DNA of 64,000 nt from Pseudomonas izuensis (GCF_009861505.1 NZ_WTFT01000029.1:60685-124684); one strand, 5' to 3'; shown: positions 9,365 to 19,014, counted from the first letter of the stretch. Notes: generated by a model from the sequence alone, not told the origin. Translations and numbers: made by a program.

Positions 9365-12300
9365 ATGTCCCCCGCCTTCAATGTGTCCGGTTCGACAGGC
9401 GCACAGACGACATCGCAGTTTCATGTCGAACCACAATCGCAAAGCTCCCTCTCCAGAGACCTATTGACGACCAGCAATAGCACTCAACACCTGCGATTGT
9501 CGGAAAGCGTAGCGCCAACCCGGACAGGGCTGGATTTTGACATTTCCCCACCAGTTCTTGACTGCTCTATAAATGCGCTCAAGCCAGAATTTAAAGATCA
9601 GGCGGAGCTGGATCAGCAATGGGGAGCGCTCAAAGAGTACTTAACGAGTGCGACGCTCTCTGAGCAGGAAATACTCGATGTATTCAGCAGTGGCATTCTC
9701 CAAAAGGAAACAGGCAAGGTCCTGCGCGAACTACTCAAAGATGCCATAGAGCGCTCGATCCGGTCGCATGGGACGCTTAGTCAAGCAAAAGTAAAAGAGA
9801 TTCTGGATGCACTCTGCGATTTGCCGCCCAGTCAATGGCAAGCAGCGCTTGGAGAAACTGTAAGGTTTACGAGTGCTCCAAACGCTGCGGGTTTGATGAA
9901 TTTCATCCAGACCAAGCTGGAGTTGTCAGCCATTGAGTTGGACAAGAAAATTGCGAACAAGCAGTTGGTCTCCGACTCTCAGTGGGACGCCATCAAAGGT
10001 ATAATCCGAGACGCCAGGCAATATGTACGTTCCAGTGATTTCGACGTTCGCGATGCATGGGACATGCTCAAGGAGGACTGTGAGCGGCGTCCCTCGCCCA
10101 AGGAAGCACAAGAACATCTGTCCAGGTTAATCGCTGGACTGCGTAACAGTGGAGAGCGTAAGCGTTGGAACGATAAATTTATCGATAAGGTTCAGGCTGT
10201 CTGCGATCAGCTCGATCCCGGGTTTCGAGGCGCGTCGTCCGAACCAGCGAAAGAGCGACCGGTAGAACTCATTTCACTGAGATTTTTCAATCCGCCGACG
10301 CCACACAGTTCTGCACCGACGTTACTGGAGCGTATTGAGTCCTTTGAGCGGCACACAAACTTTTATTCGCACATCAATACAGCAGGAACGCACAAGCCGG
10401 AAACCTTGCTTGGCAAAGTTTTGCTCGTCTGCAATGTAATGGATACGTTTGGAGTCTTGAGGTTAGACAGCCGCCATATTTCAACCAGCAGGCCCGTTCC
10501 ACAGCCAAGCAGCAGGGCCTGGAAAAATGGTTCGGCCGATTTTACTGAATCGCCGTTCGAGCCGGCTGCGGGGCAGCCGCAACCTCCCACCTGCACTGAA
10601 CCTTTGACCACGCTCACACAGGCCATTGCAAAAGCGGATGAATGGTTAACACGCAATTTAGTGCCATGGAACAGTGTGGGTGCTGTACCGGAGAATGTAG
10701 AGATCAAGATCGAGGAGTTACTGGAACCGGTTTACAAAGCTACAACAGCAATATTGAACGACCAGCCGTCTGCTGTGGTGGTTGTCAGGGAGCAGGTAAA
10801 CGGATTACTTGAGCGGATGGCCGCCAATCTGGTCAGCAACGGCGCGGCTGTCTTGAGCAGTGCGGGTGCCTTGCTTGAGCGTAATCCAGGTCGTACCACG
10901 GGTGCTTTCGCGGCTTATGTAGCGGTCAGCAACTTTTATGCCTATTGGTTTTCCCCTGAAGCGCCCCCCATCATCGTTCCCGCCGAACAAAGTTCCGATT
11001 GGTACGGCGTTTCCGATCCGGCATCCGAAATCAGAGAAAACATTCTGGATGATTTGGTGTTTATGTTCGAGGAGTTCCCCGAACTCGCGTTGGCACTCGA
11101 GGAGCGGGTTGATCAATCCATCTACGTTGAGCCTCATCTCGACCTTCAACTTTTAGAGGATATCGACATACTGCTCCGGCAGCCTTCTGCCGCTGATTCC
11201 AGTGTCAGTTATCTTGAACTCATAGAAGAAATTATCCGGTTATCAGAAGTCGATGAGGGCGATGAGATTGAGGATTACCCGTCTGCCGAAGCGCTGCCCG
11301 CACCGTTGGCAGTGTTCCAACCATTGATGCGCAAAGCACGCAGCGCGGCCAGAGAGGTGCTGGACAGTACTGCGGCGACGAATTCAGTACCTGGTGTGCA
11401 TTGGGCTATTGAACGTGTGCGTGAGAACAAAATGCTACCCAAGGTGACTGATAGGGCTGGGGCGGCGCCGGAAGTCGCCCCGGGAATCACCATCGAAATA
11501 GCCACGGACAAGGTCGTTGACGCTTTGAAAAGTGCAGAGGCCATCGTTGACCCACTGACATTTATACAAAACAGCGTGGACACAATCATCAGCGAATCCA
11601 GCTTGCCCGATGACTTGAAGCGAACCCTGAATTCCACTTCGACCCTTGACGTCACGTTCAAGGAAATTACCTTGCGTGATAAGTTCGGTAACGCGCTTCC
11701 ACGTCGTGAGAGGGGAATGACATTCACGCTTGCGGAACTCTGTGCCGATTACCACTTGCGGGTAAAGGCCAGTAATGAAGAGTTCAACATCCAATGGCCG
11801 TCATATTTTTCGGAAGCACTCAAGAACACTATTCGTAATGTCGATTTGCAGGCAGCGTACAAGGACAGTGTCAAGTCAACATTCGAACGTCCCGATGTTA
11901 AAGAATTATGGAAGCTGGCCAAGGAATACGAATTAAAGACTGCACTGGAGTCCTATGAAAACCTTGGCACTGCTTCGCCAGACGGCATAAGTCTCGTCAA
12001 AAAATTCCTGGCTGGGAAAACACGACCGCAGATTATCTATTTAAACAACCCTCGAGAAAATACACCTGCCAAAGTCAGTAATGCTGTGTATTTGGGCGAT
12101 TCCGACGGTTTTGGGTTGTTTGTGTTCCTTGGAGGAGACAACGCCGTTTTCGAATTGCCCGCCGCGAGTGCGCAAAGGAAGATCGTCATCGAGAGCAATA
12201 AGCAACTCCAGGAAAAACTGCTGGATCGCATTCCTCTTTATGAAAAGCTTTCACGAAAAAGCAGTGATTTCGAGTTTGTCGATCCTGTTTTTACGCTATT

Positions 12301-13498
12301 CAATTTCTATCCGCGTTATGCGCCGGTTCTGTTCGATATGACCGCTGATGCTGTAAGCGAGTTATATAAAAGGCAACTGACCCAAGTGTTATCGGACATT
12401 GATACCCTGGTTTCAACCGACGAGGAGCGCTTTACGGATGGCTTGGTCGCGGCAGTCGGAAAGCTGCTGACGGCAATGTCGATCGTATCGATAGTTCCGG
12501 GGGCCACGGTTCTTGCAACAAAGGGCGCACGTATGGCGGCATCCTTTTTGTTCGGCGCCAGCGCATCGACGACAGAGTTGATACGGGGCGAAATGGCCGA
12601 TGATCCAACAGCGGCTGCAGGATTTCGAGCCAATGCTTATCGCGGTTTTATCATGGAGTTTGCAGGTCCGCTGGCGGGAAGGTTGTTAGGCCGGGTCTTT
12701 GAGAAATCGATCGCTACGCAAATCGCGCGTTCAGTATTCAGACGAATCAACTCCATGATTCATAAGCTGCCCAAGCCCGTCAAATGGATTGCGCCCCTTG
12801 TAAGAGATCCGCAGGCGCTGACAGTAAGGTTGGGGTTGAAATTCAGAAGTCATAAAACTGTAAGGCAATTGCAGAACCTGGATAGAGGGCCAGAGTTCGC
12901 ACAGATGCTTATTAAAGACACTAAGACGGTGTATTTTTCCGGCCCCACGGAAGGCTACATTTACCAGGGGGTTGTCATGCGCGGCGATATGCGGCCGCCT
13001 CACGTGGTGTTCGACAAGGGTTTCAAGTTGCGTACCCCCATTACGGATGTCAATCAGGTCAATGGAATGCGCGGAGGTTTTGGAGGGGGTAAAAACGCAT
13101 TGGACATGGATGGCATGGGTATATCCACTTCGCCTTACTACAAGCACAGTGGTGCCGGTGCTTATCAATATGGTGGTGGTCGAGGCGGATACACCTATGT
13201 CGTCGATGCCAGACAGATGAGGGGATATCACCTGTACGCCAATGATCACTGGAAAAAATACCCGACCTCGACGTTGGGCATGCGCCCCTATGAAGTCAAT
13301 TATGGCCAGGACATCCCGGCTTCGGCAGTGCTCGGCTGTTATGACAAACAGGGCAAATTCATCCCAAATCCCGCGTCCCTCAAAAACAGTATTGAAGCCA
13401 GCAAGCCCATTCAACTGAACGGCGATATTGTCTACCGGCCAGCCAAATCATTCATTCCACCGGCTAATGCAACCACGGCATCTTTCAGGCCGTTGTAA
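9365..13498 (+). CDS. Large toxin-like protein with C-terminal cholera-toxin-type ADP-ribosyltransferase domain
   Basis: A 1377-residue protein without signal peptide. The N-terminal ~1150 residues are mostly helical and resemble in layout the Pseudomonas dermonecrotic-toxin-like family (DUF6543): a strand-rich piece near 900-930 (GLFVFLGGDNAVFELPA), then hydrophobic helices at about 1030-1065 and 1092-1112 that could insert into membranes. Residues about 1190-1340 look like an ADP-ribosyltransferase: R1206-G-D-M-R-P-P matches the YRADSRPP region of cholera toxin A, S1254-T-S is the STS motif, and E1310 in YEVNYGQDIPASAVLG aligns with catalytic Glu112 (QEVSALGGIPYSQIYG). The first Glu of the ExE pair is Pro1308. 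Base composition is clearly richer in A+T than the neighbours, suggesting acquisition. No immunity-like gene follows, which points to a host-directed effector rather than an interbacterial toxin. The family match is from memory and the toxic activity is inferred. Confidence 0.82.
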   Translation: MSPAFNVSGSTGAQTTSQFHVEPQSQSSLSRDLLTTSNSTQHLRLSESVAPTRTGLDFDISPPVLDCSINALKPEFKDQAELDQQWGALKEYLTSATLSEQEILDVFSSGILQKETGKVLRELLKDAIERSIRSHGTLSQAKVKEILDALCDLPPSQWQAALGETVRFTSAPNAAGLMNFIQTKLELSAIELDKKIANKQLVSDSQWDAIKGIIRDARQYVRSSDFDVRDAWDMLKEDCERRPSPKEAQEHLSRLIAGLRNSGERKRWNDKFIDKVQAVCDQLDPGFRGASSEPAKERPVELISLRFFNPPTPHSSAPTLLERIESFERHTNFYSHINTAGTHKPETLLGKVLLVCNVMDTFGVLRLDSRHISTSRPVPQPSSRAWKNGSADFTESPFEPAAGQPQPPTCTEPLTTLTQAIAKADEWLTRNLVPWNSVGAVPENVEIKIEELLEPVYKATTAILNDQPSAVVVVREQVNGLLERMAANLVSNGAAVLSSAGALLERNPGRTTGAFAAYVAVSNFYAYWFSPEAPPIIVPAEQSSDWYGVSDPASEIRENILDDLVFMFEEFPELALALEERVDQSIYVEPHLDLQLLEDIDILLRQPSAADSSVSYLELIEEIIRLSEVDEGDEIEDYPSAEALPAPLAVFQPLMRKARSAAREVLDSTAATNSVPGVHWAIERVRENKMLPKVTDRAGAAPEVAPGITIEIATDKVVDALKSAEAIVDPLTFIQNSVDTIISESSLPDDLKRTLNSTSTLDVTFKEITLRDKFGNALPRRERGMTFTLAELCADYHLRVKASNEEFNIQWPSYFSEALKNTIRNVDLQAAYKDSVKSTFERPDVKELWKLAKEYELKTALESYENLGTASPDGISLVKKFLAGKTRPQIIYLNNPRENTPAKVSNAVYLGDSDGFGLFVFLGGDNAVFELPAASAQRKIVIESNKQLQEKLLDRIPLYEKLSRKSSDFEFVDPVFTLFNFYPRYAPVLFDMTADAVSELYKRQLTQVLSDIDTLVSTDEERFTDGLVAAVGKLLTAMSIVSIVPGATVLATKGARMAASFLFGASASTTELIRGEMADDPTAAAGFRANAYRGFIMEFAGPLAGRLLGRVFEKSIATQIARSVFRRINSMIHKLPKPVKWIAPLVRDPQALTVRLGLKFRSHKTVRQLQNLDRGPEFAQMLIKDTKTVYFSGPTEGYIYQGVVMRGDMRPPHVVFDKGFKLRTPITDVNQVNGMRGGFGGGKNALDMDGMGISTSPYYKHSGAGAYQYGGGRGGYTYVVDARQMRGYHLYANDHWKKYPTSTLGMRPYEVNYGQDIPASAVLGCYDKQGKFIPNPASLKNSIEASKPIQLNGDIVYRPAKSFIPPANATTASFRPL

Positions 13499-13536
13499 AT
13501 CATTGGCATAGGGGAGCGAAGAATAGAATGGGTTGA

Positions 13537-13561
13537 CAGGTTTCGTTACCGGCGAAACCTG
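13537..13561. terminator. Hairpin after the toxin gene
   Basis: CAGGTTTCG (13537-13545) pairs perfectly with CGAAACCTG (13553-13561) around a seven-base loop, 39 bases after the toxin stop. No U run follows, so it may be a weak terminator or an mRNA-protecting hairpin. Confidence 0.5.
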
Positions 13562-13616
13562 CCTTGCCCCACAACACTGACTACGCTTTCTGGATAGCCC
13601 GCCAAGAGCTTTCCCG

Positions 13617-15752
13617 ATGCAAGCACTGCTGCAATACTTCAAGGCCATCCTCCACCCCGGCCCCGGGGTGTTGCTTTTCGCCTTGAGAACCATCGCCGCC
13701 GGGTTGTTGACCCTGTACTTGGCTTTTGTGTTCGACCTCGAACAGCCCAAATGGTCGATCATGGCCGTGGTCATCGTCAGTCAGCCACTGGCGGGCATGA
13801 CCCTGGCCCGCAGCTTTGGTCAGGTCATCGGCACCACGCTGGGCGCGATTGTGGCCGTGGTGATCATGGCGATCTTTCCCCAGGCGCCGGTGCCTTTCCT
13901 GATTACGCTGTCGCTGTGGCTGGCGCTGTGTACTGCTGGTGGCACCTTGTTGCGCTACACCAGTTCCCAGGCATTTGTGCTCAGCGGCTACACGGCGGTG
14001 GTGGTGGGGCTGCTGGCCGTCCCGGATCAGGACGGCACCTTCCTGCTGGCGGTGACCCGGGTCACCGAAACGCTGCTGGCGGTGGCCTGTGTGTGCGTCG
14101 TCAGCCTGCTGACCGCGCGCCCGGAGGCCGTGGCCAAGGATTACTTCGCCAGGATCGATCAGGTGATCAAACTGCTGGCGACCCACGCCAGTGCCGTGAT
14201 TCGTACCGAGGAAAGCGAGGCGGACTTCCACGCTCGGCAGATGCAGTTGCTTGGGCAGATCAGCGCATTGGAAGGGGTGCGTCGGCATTTGTATTACGAC
14301 GCGCCGCGGTTGCGCAGTGCCGACGATCTGGTGCAGCTGCTCGGCAACCAACTGTTGCTGCTGACGGCTCGGCTCACCGCCTTGCGCCACCAGCGCGAGC
14401 TGTTGCTCGAACGCTGGGAGGGCGAAATACCTGTTGAAATACAGCAATTGCTCAGCGAAGAACTGGTCTTTCTCGACGAGTTGGCCCGGCAAGGGCGCGC
14501 ATTGTCCAGCGAGCAGCGGCACCAGTTTGCAGCGTTGCGACAGCGTTTCGATGCACTGGCCTACCGTTCGGAACAACTGACCGAGCCCTTCAAGGCCACC
14601 TTGCGCTCTCTGTCATGGTCATTGCGCTGGGAACAGGCGCGGATGTTGCAACAGATGGAAACCATTCTGGATCTGAGCGATGCGATCCAGAGCGGACGCA
14701 AGGCCAGCAGCATGTTTCGCGGAAAGGCCAATCCCTTGCACCTGGACTTCACCCTGGCGGCGATGAACGCCATCCGCGCGTACTGCGCATTGATGGTGGC
14801 GGGAATGATCTGGATCGAAACCGGCTGGGACGGTGCCCGGGGCGGGATGATTGTGGCCGGGATTCTCTGCTCGCTGATGGCGACGTTTCCCCGGCCGCTG
14901 CTGGCAGCCCAGAGCTATGCCCGGGGCCTGGGGCTGGCGCTGGTGGTGTCGGCGCTGCTGCAGTTCGCGCTGGTGCCGATGATCAGCAACTTCGAAATGC
15001 TGGCGGTGCTACTGGCGCCCTTGCTCTATGCCGTTGCGGTGGGGTTGTCGAGCCCGCCCACCACGGGCACCGGGATTGGTCTGGGGCTGTCGACGTTTTT
15101 GCTGCTTGGCCCTACCAACACCGGGATTGGACAGAACAGTGCGATCCAGTGGTTCGAATTTGCTGGCGCGTACGTCTGCGCCGCCACGCTGGCGTTGAGT
15201 GTGTACGCCTTGATATTTCCGTTCAGGCCCGTACTGCGCATTCGCCGGCTGCACCAGGAGAACTGTGAGCAGGTCCATGCCTTGCTGAAAATGCCGGCCA
15301 CCGATGAAAACCAGTTTGCCTTCGAAAGCCGCATGGTCGACCGCCTGACCACGATGCTGGGGCTGTTGCCCGCGATTGCGGACAAGCCATCGCGCGAGCT
15401 GTTCGAGGTCAGCCTCGCCTGCCTGGCCCTGGGCACCGCCTTGAACCAGCTCCGGCAGCAGGGGCAGAACAACGTACTGCTGAGCCCGTCGACGCAAACC
15501 CGGCTGTTGGCCACCGTTCGGGATACCGGGCGACTGGTCGCCGGGCGCCCCGACATCGATGTCGATCAGGTGCTCGACAACCTGCATACCTTGGGTGATG
15601 AGCTGGATGCGCTGCACTCCAGTGTCCACGAGCACCTGTGGTCTGTTTTTCGAATGCGCGTGGCGTTGTTGATCGTGGTGTCATTTTTGGAGCGGCACCG
15701 TGGCCACTTTGAAGCCGTCCCATTGCAAGGAGTACCGGCGCTTGCCCATTGA
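13617..15752 (+). CDS. FUSC-family inner-membrane transporter (aromatic acid/fusaric acid efflux type)
   Basis: A 711-residue membrane protein of the FUSC / AaeB family. It shows the family duplication: a block of about six hydrophobic segments at residues 20-165 (starting near LRTIAAGLLTLYLAFVF), a soluble helical middle region (about 170-380), a second membrane block at about 385-530, and a soluble C-terminal tail. It is the first gene of a three-gene unit with DUF1656 and HlyD-type proteins, the usual set for efflux of aromatic carboxylic acids or fusaric-acid-like compounds driven by the proton gradient. The end overlaps the DUF1656 gene by 11 bases. No outer-membrane factor is encoded here, so one from elsewhere would be used. 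The substrate is unknown. Confidence 0.92.
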   Translation: MQALLQYFKAILHPGPGVLLFALRTIAAGLLTLYLAFVFDLEQPKWSIMAVVIVSQPLAGMTLARSFGQVIGTTLGAIVAVVIMAIFPQAPVPFLITLSLWLALCTAGGTLLRYTSSQAFVLSGYTAVVVGLLAVPDQDGTFLLAVTRVTETLLAVACVCVVSLLTARPEAVAKDYFARIDQVIKLLATHASAVIRTEESEADFHARQMQLLGQISALEGVRRHLYYDAPRLRSADDLVQLLGNQLLLLTARLTALRHQRELLLERWEGEIPVEIQQLLSEELVFLDELARQGRALSSEQRHQFAALRQRFDALAYRSEQLTEPFKATLRSLSWSLRWEQARMLQQMETILDLSDAIQSGRKASSMFRGKANPLHLDFTLAAMNAIRAYCALMVAGMIWIETGWDGARGGMIVAGILCSLMATFPRPLLAAQSYARGLGLALVVSALLQFALVPMISNFEMLAVLLAPLLYAVAVGLSSPPTTGTGIGLGLSTFLLLGPTNTGIGQNSAIQWFEFAGAYVCAATLALSVYALIFPFRPVLRIRRLHQENCEQVHALLKMPATDENQFAFESRMVDRLTTMLGLLPAIADKPSRELFEVSLACLALGTALNQLRQQGQNNVLLSPSTQTRLLATVRDTGRLVAGRPDIDVDQVLDNLHTLGDELDALHSSVHEHLWSVFRMRVALLIVVSFLERHRGHFEAVPLQGVPALAH

Positions 15753-15942
15753 TATTGAAATAGGCGGGGTCTACCTGCCGCCGATTGCCCAGGCGCTGCT
15801 GCTGGGGTTGCCGGTTTTCATGGTGCTGGACTGGCTCCTGCGGCGCCTCGGCGTGTTGCAGTTCGTCTGGCATGAAGCCTTGTTCGAAGGCGCGTTGTAC
15901 GCCTGCGTGTGCGCGACGTTGATTCTGGTGATGGGAGCCTGA
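15742..15942 (+). CDS. DUF1656 small membrane protein (AaeX-like)
   Basis: A 66-residue protein with two hydrophobic helices, beginning PIDIEIGGVYLPP, typical of DUF1656/AaeX partners of FUSC efflux pumps. The start is taken as TTG at 15742 because AAGGAG (15727-15732) lies nine bases before it and the family starts here; it overlaps the FUSC gene end. The exact role in the pump is not established in the family. The HlyD-type gene follows after four bases. Confidence 0.9.
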   Translation: MPIDIEIGGVYLPPIAQALLLGLPVFMVLDWLLRRLGVLQFVWHEALFEGALYACVCATLILVMGA

Positions 15943-15946
15943 TGCC

Positions 15947-16912
15947 TTGAAGAAGATCCTTGCTCAACTCACAACCCTGGCGGTGGTCGCGCTGGCCTTC
16001 GTGCTCGGCTGGTTTGCCTGGGAACACTACACCCGCGCACCCTGGACCCGGGATGCACGGGTGCGGGCCGATGTGGTGACCTTGTCCGCCGATGTCGCGG
16101 GACGCATCGTCAACCTCGGCGTGCAGGACAACCAGCATGTGCAGAAGGGGCAGTTGCTGCTGGAAATCGATCCCTCGCGCTACACCCTGGCGGTGCAGCA
16201 TGCCAAGCAGTCCGTGGAAGTGGCGAAGGCCGCGCTGGGGCAATCGGAAGCGACCATCGTCGCCAGCCAGGCGCTGTTGCGCCAGCGTCAAAGCGAGGAG
16301 CACCGCCGTCGGACTCTCAAGGAACGCTCGGCGATTTCCGGTGAAGAGTGGGAAAAGTCCAGCACCGAGGTATCGGTGGCCCAGGCCGATCTGCTGCGCA
16401 ACCAGGCCAACCTTGGCTTCGCCCAGGCCAACGTGCAACTGGCCATTGCCGCGTTGGCCGAGGCCGAGCACGACCTGGAGCGCACCCGGGTCGAGTCCCC
16501 GGTCAGTGGCTACATCACCAATCTGCTGACTCGCCAGGGCGACTACGCGACGGCGGGTGGTCCGTTGGTGGCGGTGGTGGACAGTAACTCGTTTTATGTC
16601 AGCGGCTACTTCGAAGAAACCAAACTGCCGCGAATCGGGGAGGGGGATCGGGTCGACATTGAATTGATGAGTGGCGAGCGCTTCGGCGGCACCGTGCAAA
16701 GCATCGCCTTCGCCATCGCCGACCGGGAAAACCTGCCTGGCGGTCGACTGCTGGCCAACATCAACCCGAGCTACACCTGGATCAAACTGGCGCAGCGCGT
16801 GCCGGTGCGGATACGGATCGATCCGGATTATGCCGGGAAAGACAACTTGCGGGCGGGGACTACGGCTACGGTGACTGTTCGGGAAACCCAAAAAACTGAA
16901 GAGCAACGTTAA
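15947..16912 (+). CDS. HlyD-family periplasmic adaptor of the FUSC efflux system
   Basis: A 321-residue membrane fusion protein (AaeA/EmrA-like). One N-terminal membrane helix (LTTLAVVALAFVLGWFAW) is followed by the split biotinyl-lipoyl motif (ADVAGRIVNLGVQDNQHVQKG, first half, and the second around VESPVSGYITNLL), a coiled-coil hairpin at about 85-180 and a beta-barrel region. The start is a TTG with GGGAG nine bases upstream; the nearby ATG at 15942 is out of frame. It would link the FUSC protein to an outer-membrane channel. Transcription probably ends in the region of the following REPIN. Confidence 0.92.
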   Translation: MKKILAQLTTLAVVALAFVLGWFAWEHYTRAPWTRDARVRADVVTLSADVAGRIVNLGVQDNQHVQKGQLLLEIDPSRYTLAVQHAKQSVEVAKAALGQSEATIVASQALLRQRQSEEHRRRTLKERSAISGEEWEKSSTEVSVAQADLLRNQANLGFAQANVQLAIAALAEAEHDLERTRVESPVSGYITNLLTRQGDYATAGGPLVAVVDSNSFYVSGYFEETKLPRIGEGDRVDIELMSGERFGGTVQSIAFAIADRENLPGGRLLANINPSYTWIKLAQRVPVRIRIDPDYAGKDNLRAGTTATVTVRETQKTEEQR

Positions 16913-16947
16913 GGGCTTACACACATTTCTGGACAACACGCGAACCC

Positions 16948-17050
16948 GTAGGAGCTGGCTTGCCAGCGAAAGCAATGTGTCAGTCAACATTGATGCGGGC
17001 TGTGCCACCGTCTTCGCTGCGATGCGGCGACCCGACAAGCCAGCTCCTAC
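16948..17050. repeat. REPIN between convergent genes
   Basis: The left arm begins GTAGGAGCTGGCTTGCCAGC at 16948. The right arm ends GACAAGCCAGCTCCTAC at 17050 and has extra changes near the loop (GCGATGCGGCGACCC). It lies between the adaptor gene and the convergent glycosyltransferase gene. Confidence 0.87.
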
Positions 17051-17068
17051 AGGGGATTTGCGTCTGTT

Positions 17069-18625
17069 TTACCCGTCATTTTTCACGTTGGGAATGAACG
17101 CGGCGCTGCCGGATTCATGGGCGTGAAACAACCGGGCGCCGTTGTTTGGCTTGGTGGTGATCAGCTGATGGTCGGCAGTCAGGTAATCCAGGGGCAATTG
17201 TTTGATGTCTTCGTACTGCTCCACGATGATCGTGCGTTCAGGATTCCAGGTCTCGCCACTTTGTTTCTCCAGCCACGCCATCAATGCCGCGCTGTCACCT
17301 GTTTGTGGAATGTCCGAATCCGGGGCCACGTAGTAGAACGGTGAACCATGGTTTTGCAGGTACATGGGCAGTTTATTGTCGACATCCACCAGCACCATGC
17401 GCCATTCGTTCCACGGTGCGGTTTTGATGGCTTGCGCTCGTACATCCCGGCTGAACTGCATGACACCGCCACCGCCACCGTTGGTCCAGGGATAGACAAT
17501 GCCAAGTATCAGAAACAAAAAACCTGCTGCCCCGGCAATACCCTTTGTCCAACCAGGCCCACTGACGTTACCGGCAGCCTGGCGCTCGGCCATTCGGCGG
17601 GTGACCCACCAGGCTGCCAGCAACTGGGCAAATGGCACCAGAGGCAAGACGTAGTAGCTACGCCGGCTGCCACTGGCGGTGAAAAACAGGAACAGCAACG
17701 CCAGGCCCTGGATCAGCCAGCGAATGTTAGGCTCGGTGTGCTTCCAGTTCCGCAACGCCACCCACAGGCCGAGTATCCAGCAGGGCGCCCACGGCAGGGT
17801 ATAGACCGGCAGATAGAGCAGGTAGGTATAGATCGGGCCTATGTTGTCGAAGGGCTTGAAAAATCGAACGACGTTTTCCCGGAATACCAGTCCGAGCCCG
17901 CTCTCCCCATAAGCAGGTGCGCCATAGCGCTGCGACAACATGAACGGCACCATGTAGAACACACCCGCTACCAGCATCGCCAGGCACATGCGTCGATTGA
18001 GATGGTTTTTCCAGCGTCCCTCGCCAAGCAGATGTGGCAGCAGCATCAACCCCGGAAGGATGAATCCGATCAAGCCCTTGAACAGCGACGTCAGTGCCAG
18101 GATCAGGAAAAATACGCTGTACCGACTCAGTCGCGTGTCATCCGGGCCGCGCCAATACCACCAGACAGCTGCCAGTACCCCGCAAACCGTCAGGATGTCC
18201 GCCGTGGCTACCCGCGCCCAGAACACGAAAAAGAACGTCGTCGCCAGGAACCAGCCGGCCAACAGACCGGTGCCTTTGTTATATAGCTGCCCGCCGATCA
18301 GGTAGACCAGCCAGATGCTCAGCCAGGCAGCGATGACAGAGGACAGGCGTAGTGACCAGTGACCGAGGCCACCCATCAGGTGGGCAGTGGCCGTAATCAA
18401 CCAATAGGATGGCAGGGGCTTGTCGTAATAGGGCATGCCTTTGAGGTAAGGGTCGAAATAGTCACCGGTTTGCAGCATTTGCAGGGCGATGTTTGCCCAG
18501 CGCGTTTCTGCACCCCAAAGCTCTCTGGCCCCCAACCCGAATAGCAATAGAAGCGCGGATACGCCAAGCAGAAGCAGCAGCGCACCCTGGTCACTTTTCA
18601 AAAACCTGATAAATGAATTGTTCAT
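17069..18625 (-). CDS. GT39-family (ArnT/PMT-like) membrane glycosyltransferase
   Basis: A 518-residue polytopic protein with about eleven or twelve hydrophobic segments and a C-terminal soluble tail, as in ArnT. After the first helix comes the first periplasmic loop ELWGAETRWANIALQML, which aligns with the DE-x-R-Y...ML motif of ArnT but has Ala in place of the first acidic residue; MPYYDKPLPSYWLI corresponds to the YFEKPP motif with Asp for Glu. These enzymes transfer sugars from polyprenyl phosphate to lipid A or other acceptors in the periplasm. The remaining arn genes are not present, so the sugar and acceptor are unknown. It is divergent from a second GT39 gene across a 389-base A+T-rich gap. 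Confidence 0.88.
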   Translation of the reverse strand: MNNSFIRFLKSDQGALLLLLGVSALLLLFGLGARELWGAETRWANIALQMLQTGDYFDPYLKGMPYYDKPLPSYWLITATAHLMGGLGHWSLRLSSVIAAWLSIWLVYLIGGQLYNKGTGLLAGWFLATTFFFVFWARVATADILTVCGVLAAVWWYWRGPDDTRLSRYSVFFLILALTSLFKGLIGFILPGLMLLPHLLGEGRWKNHLNRRMCLAMLVAGVFYMVPFMLSQRYGAPAYGESGLGLVFRENVVRFFKPFDNIGPIYTYLLYLPVYTLPWAPCWILGLWVALRNWKHTEPNIRWLIQGLALLFLFFTASGSRRSYYVLPLVPFAQLLAAWWVTRRMAERQAAGNVSGPGWTKGIAGAAGFLFLILGIVYPWTNGGGGGVMQFSRDVRAQAIKTAPWNEWRMVLVDVDNKLPMYLQNHGSPFYYVAPDSDIPQTGDSAALMAWLEKQSGETWNPERTIIVEQYEDIKQLPLDYLTADHQLITTKPNNGARLFHAHESGSAAFIPNVKNDG

Positions 18626-19014
18626 GACTATTTCGCATTAAGCGGGAAGCCGCTGGAACATTAAGCTATCCGGCGAAATGTGATGATATTGTCAGTAGAT
18701 TGCGAATAATCCATTAGTTCTGATTTAAATTTTTTGCCATAAAAACTGACATAAAGCTGTGATTTACAACATGAAAAATAACTTGTTGTAATTTGTCAGG
18801 GTGCATGTCTTATAAATGTAAATGTCTTCACCAAACTTTCACTTCTTTTTAACAAATAGCACTCCAGACTTCTCGCTCCAGACTGCGCAATGTTGGCAAC
18901 GGAATATGATCAACTCGGGTGGAGAGGGTTTCCCTGGATTTGTTCGTAGCGCGGCGTCATTGAAAGCGTACAGCTCACGCTAGTCAGCGTGCATTCAATT
19001 CAGGGATCAACTAC
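18626..19014. promoter_or_regulatory. A+T-rich divergent promoter region between two GT39 genes
   Basis: This 389-base gap has no credible reading frame. Its centre (about 18700-18870) is strongly A+T-rich, unlike the surroundings, and must contain promoters for both divergent genes. At 18976-18991, CACGCT and AGCGTG form a perfect six-base hairpin with a four-base loop, 23 bases before the plus-strand start codon, possibly an operator or 5' leader structure. I could not assign convincing -35/-10 boxes. Confidence 0.55.

Noticed and set aside
9365..13498. Reading the large protein as an interbacterial polymorphic (CDI, Rhs or T6SS) toxin
   Set aside because: No Rhs repeats, PAAR, VgrG or filamentous haemagglutinin features, and no small immunity gene follows, so a host-directed effector is the more economical reading.
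13581..14576. Minus-strand frame of 331 codons opposite the FUSC gene
   Set aside because: Gln/His-rich antisense product without family features; the plus-strand FUSC protein is unambiguous.
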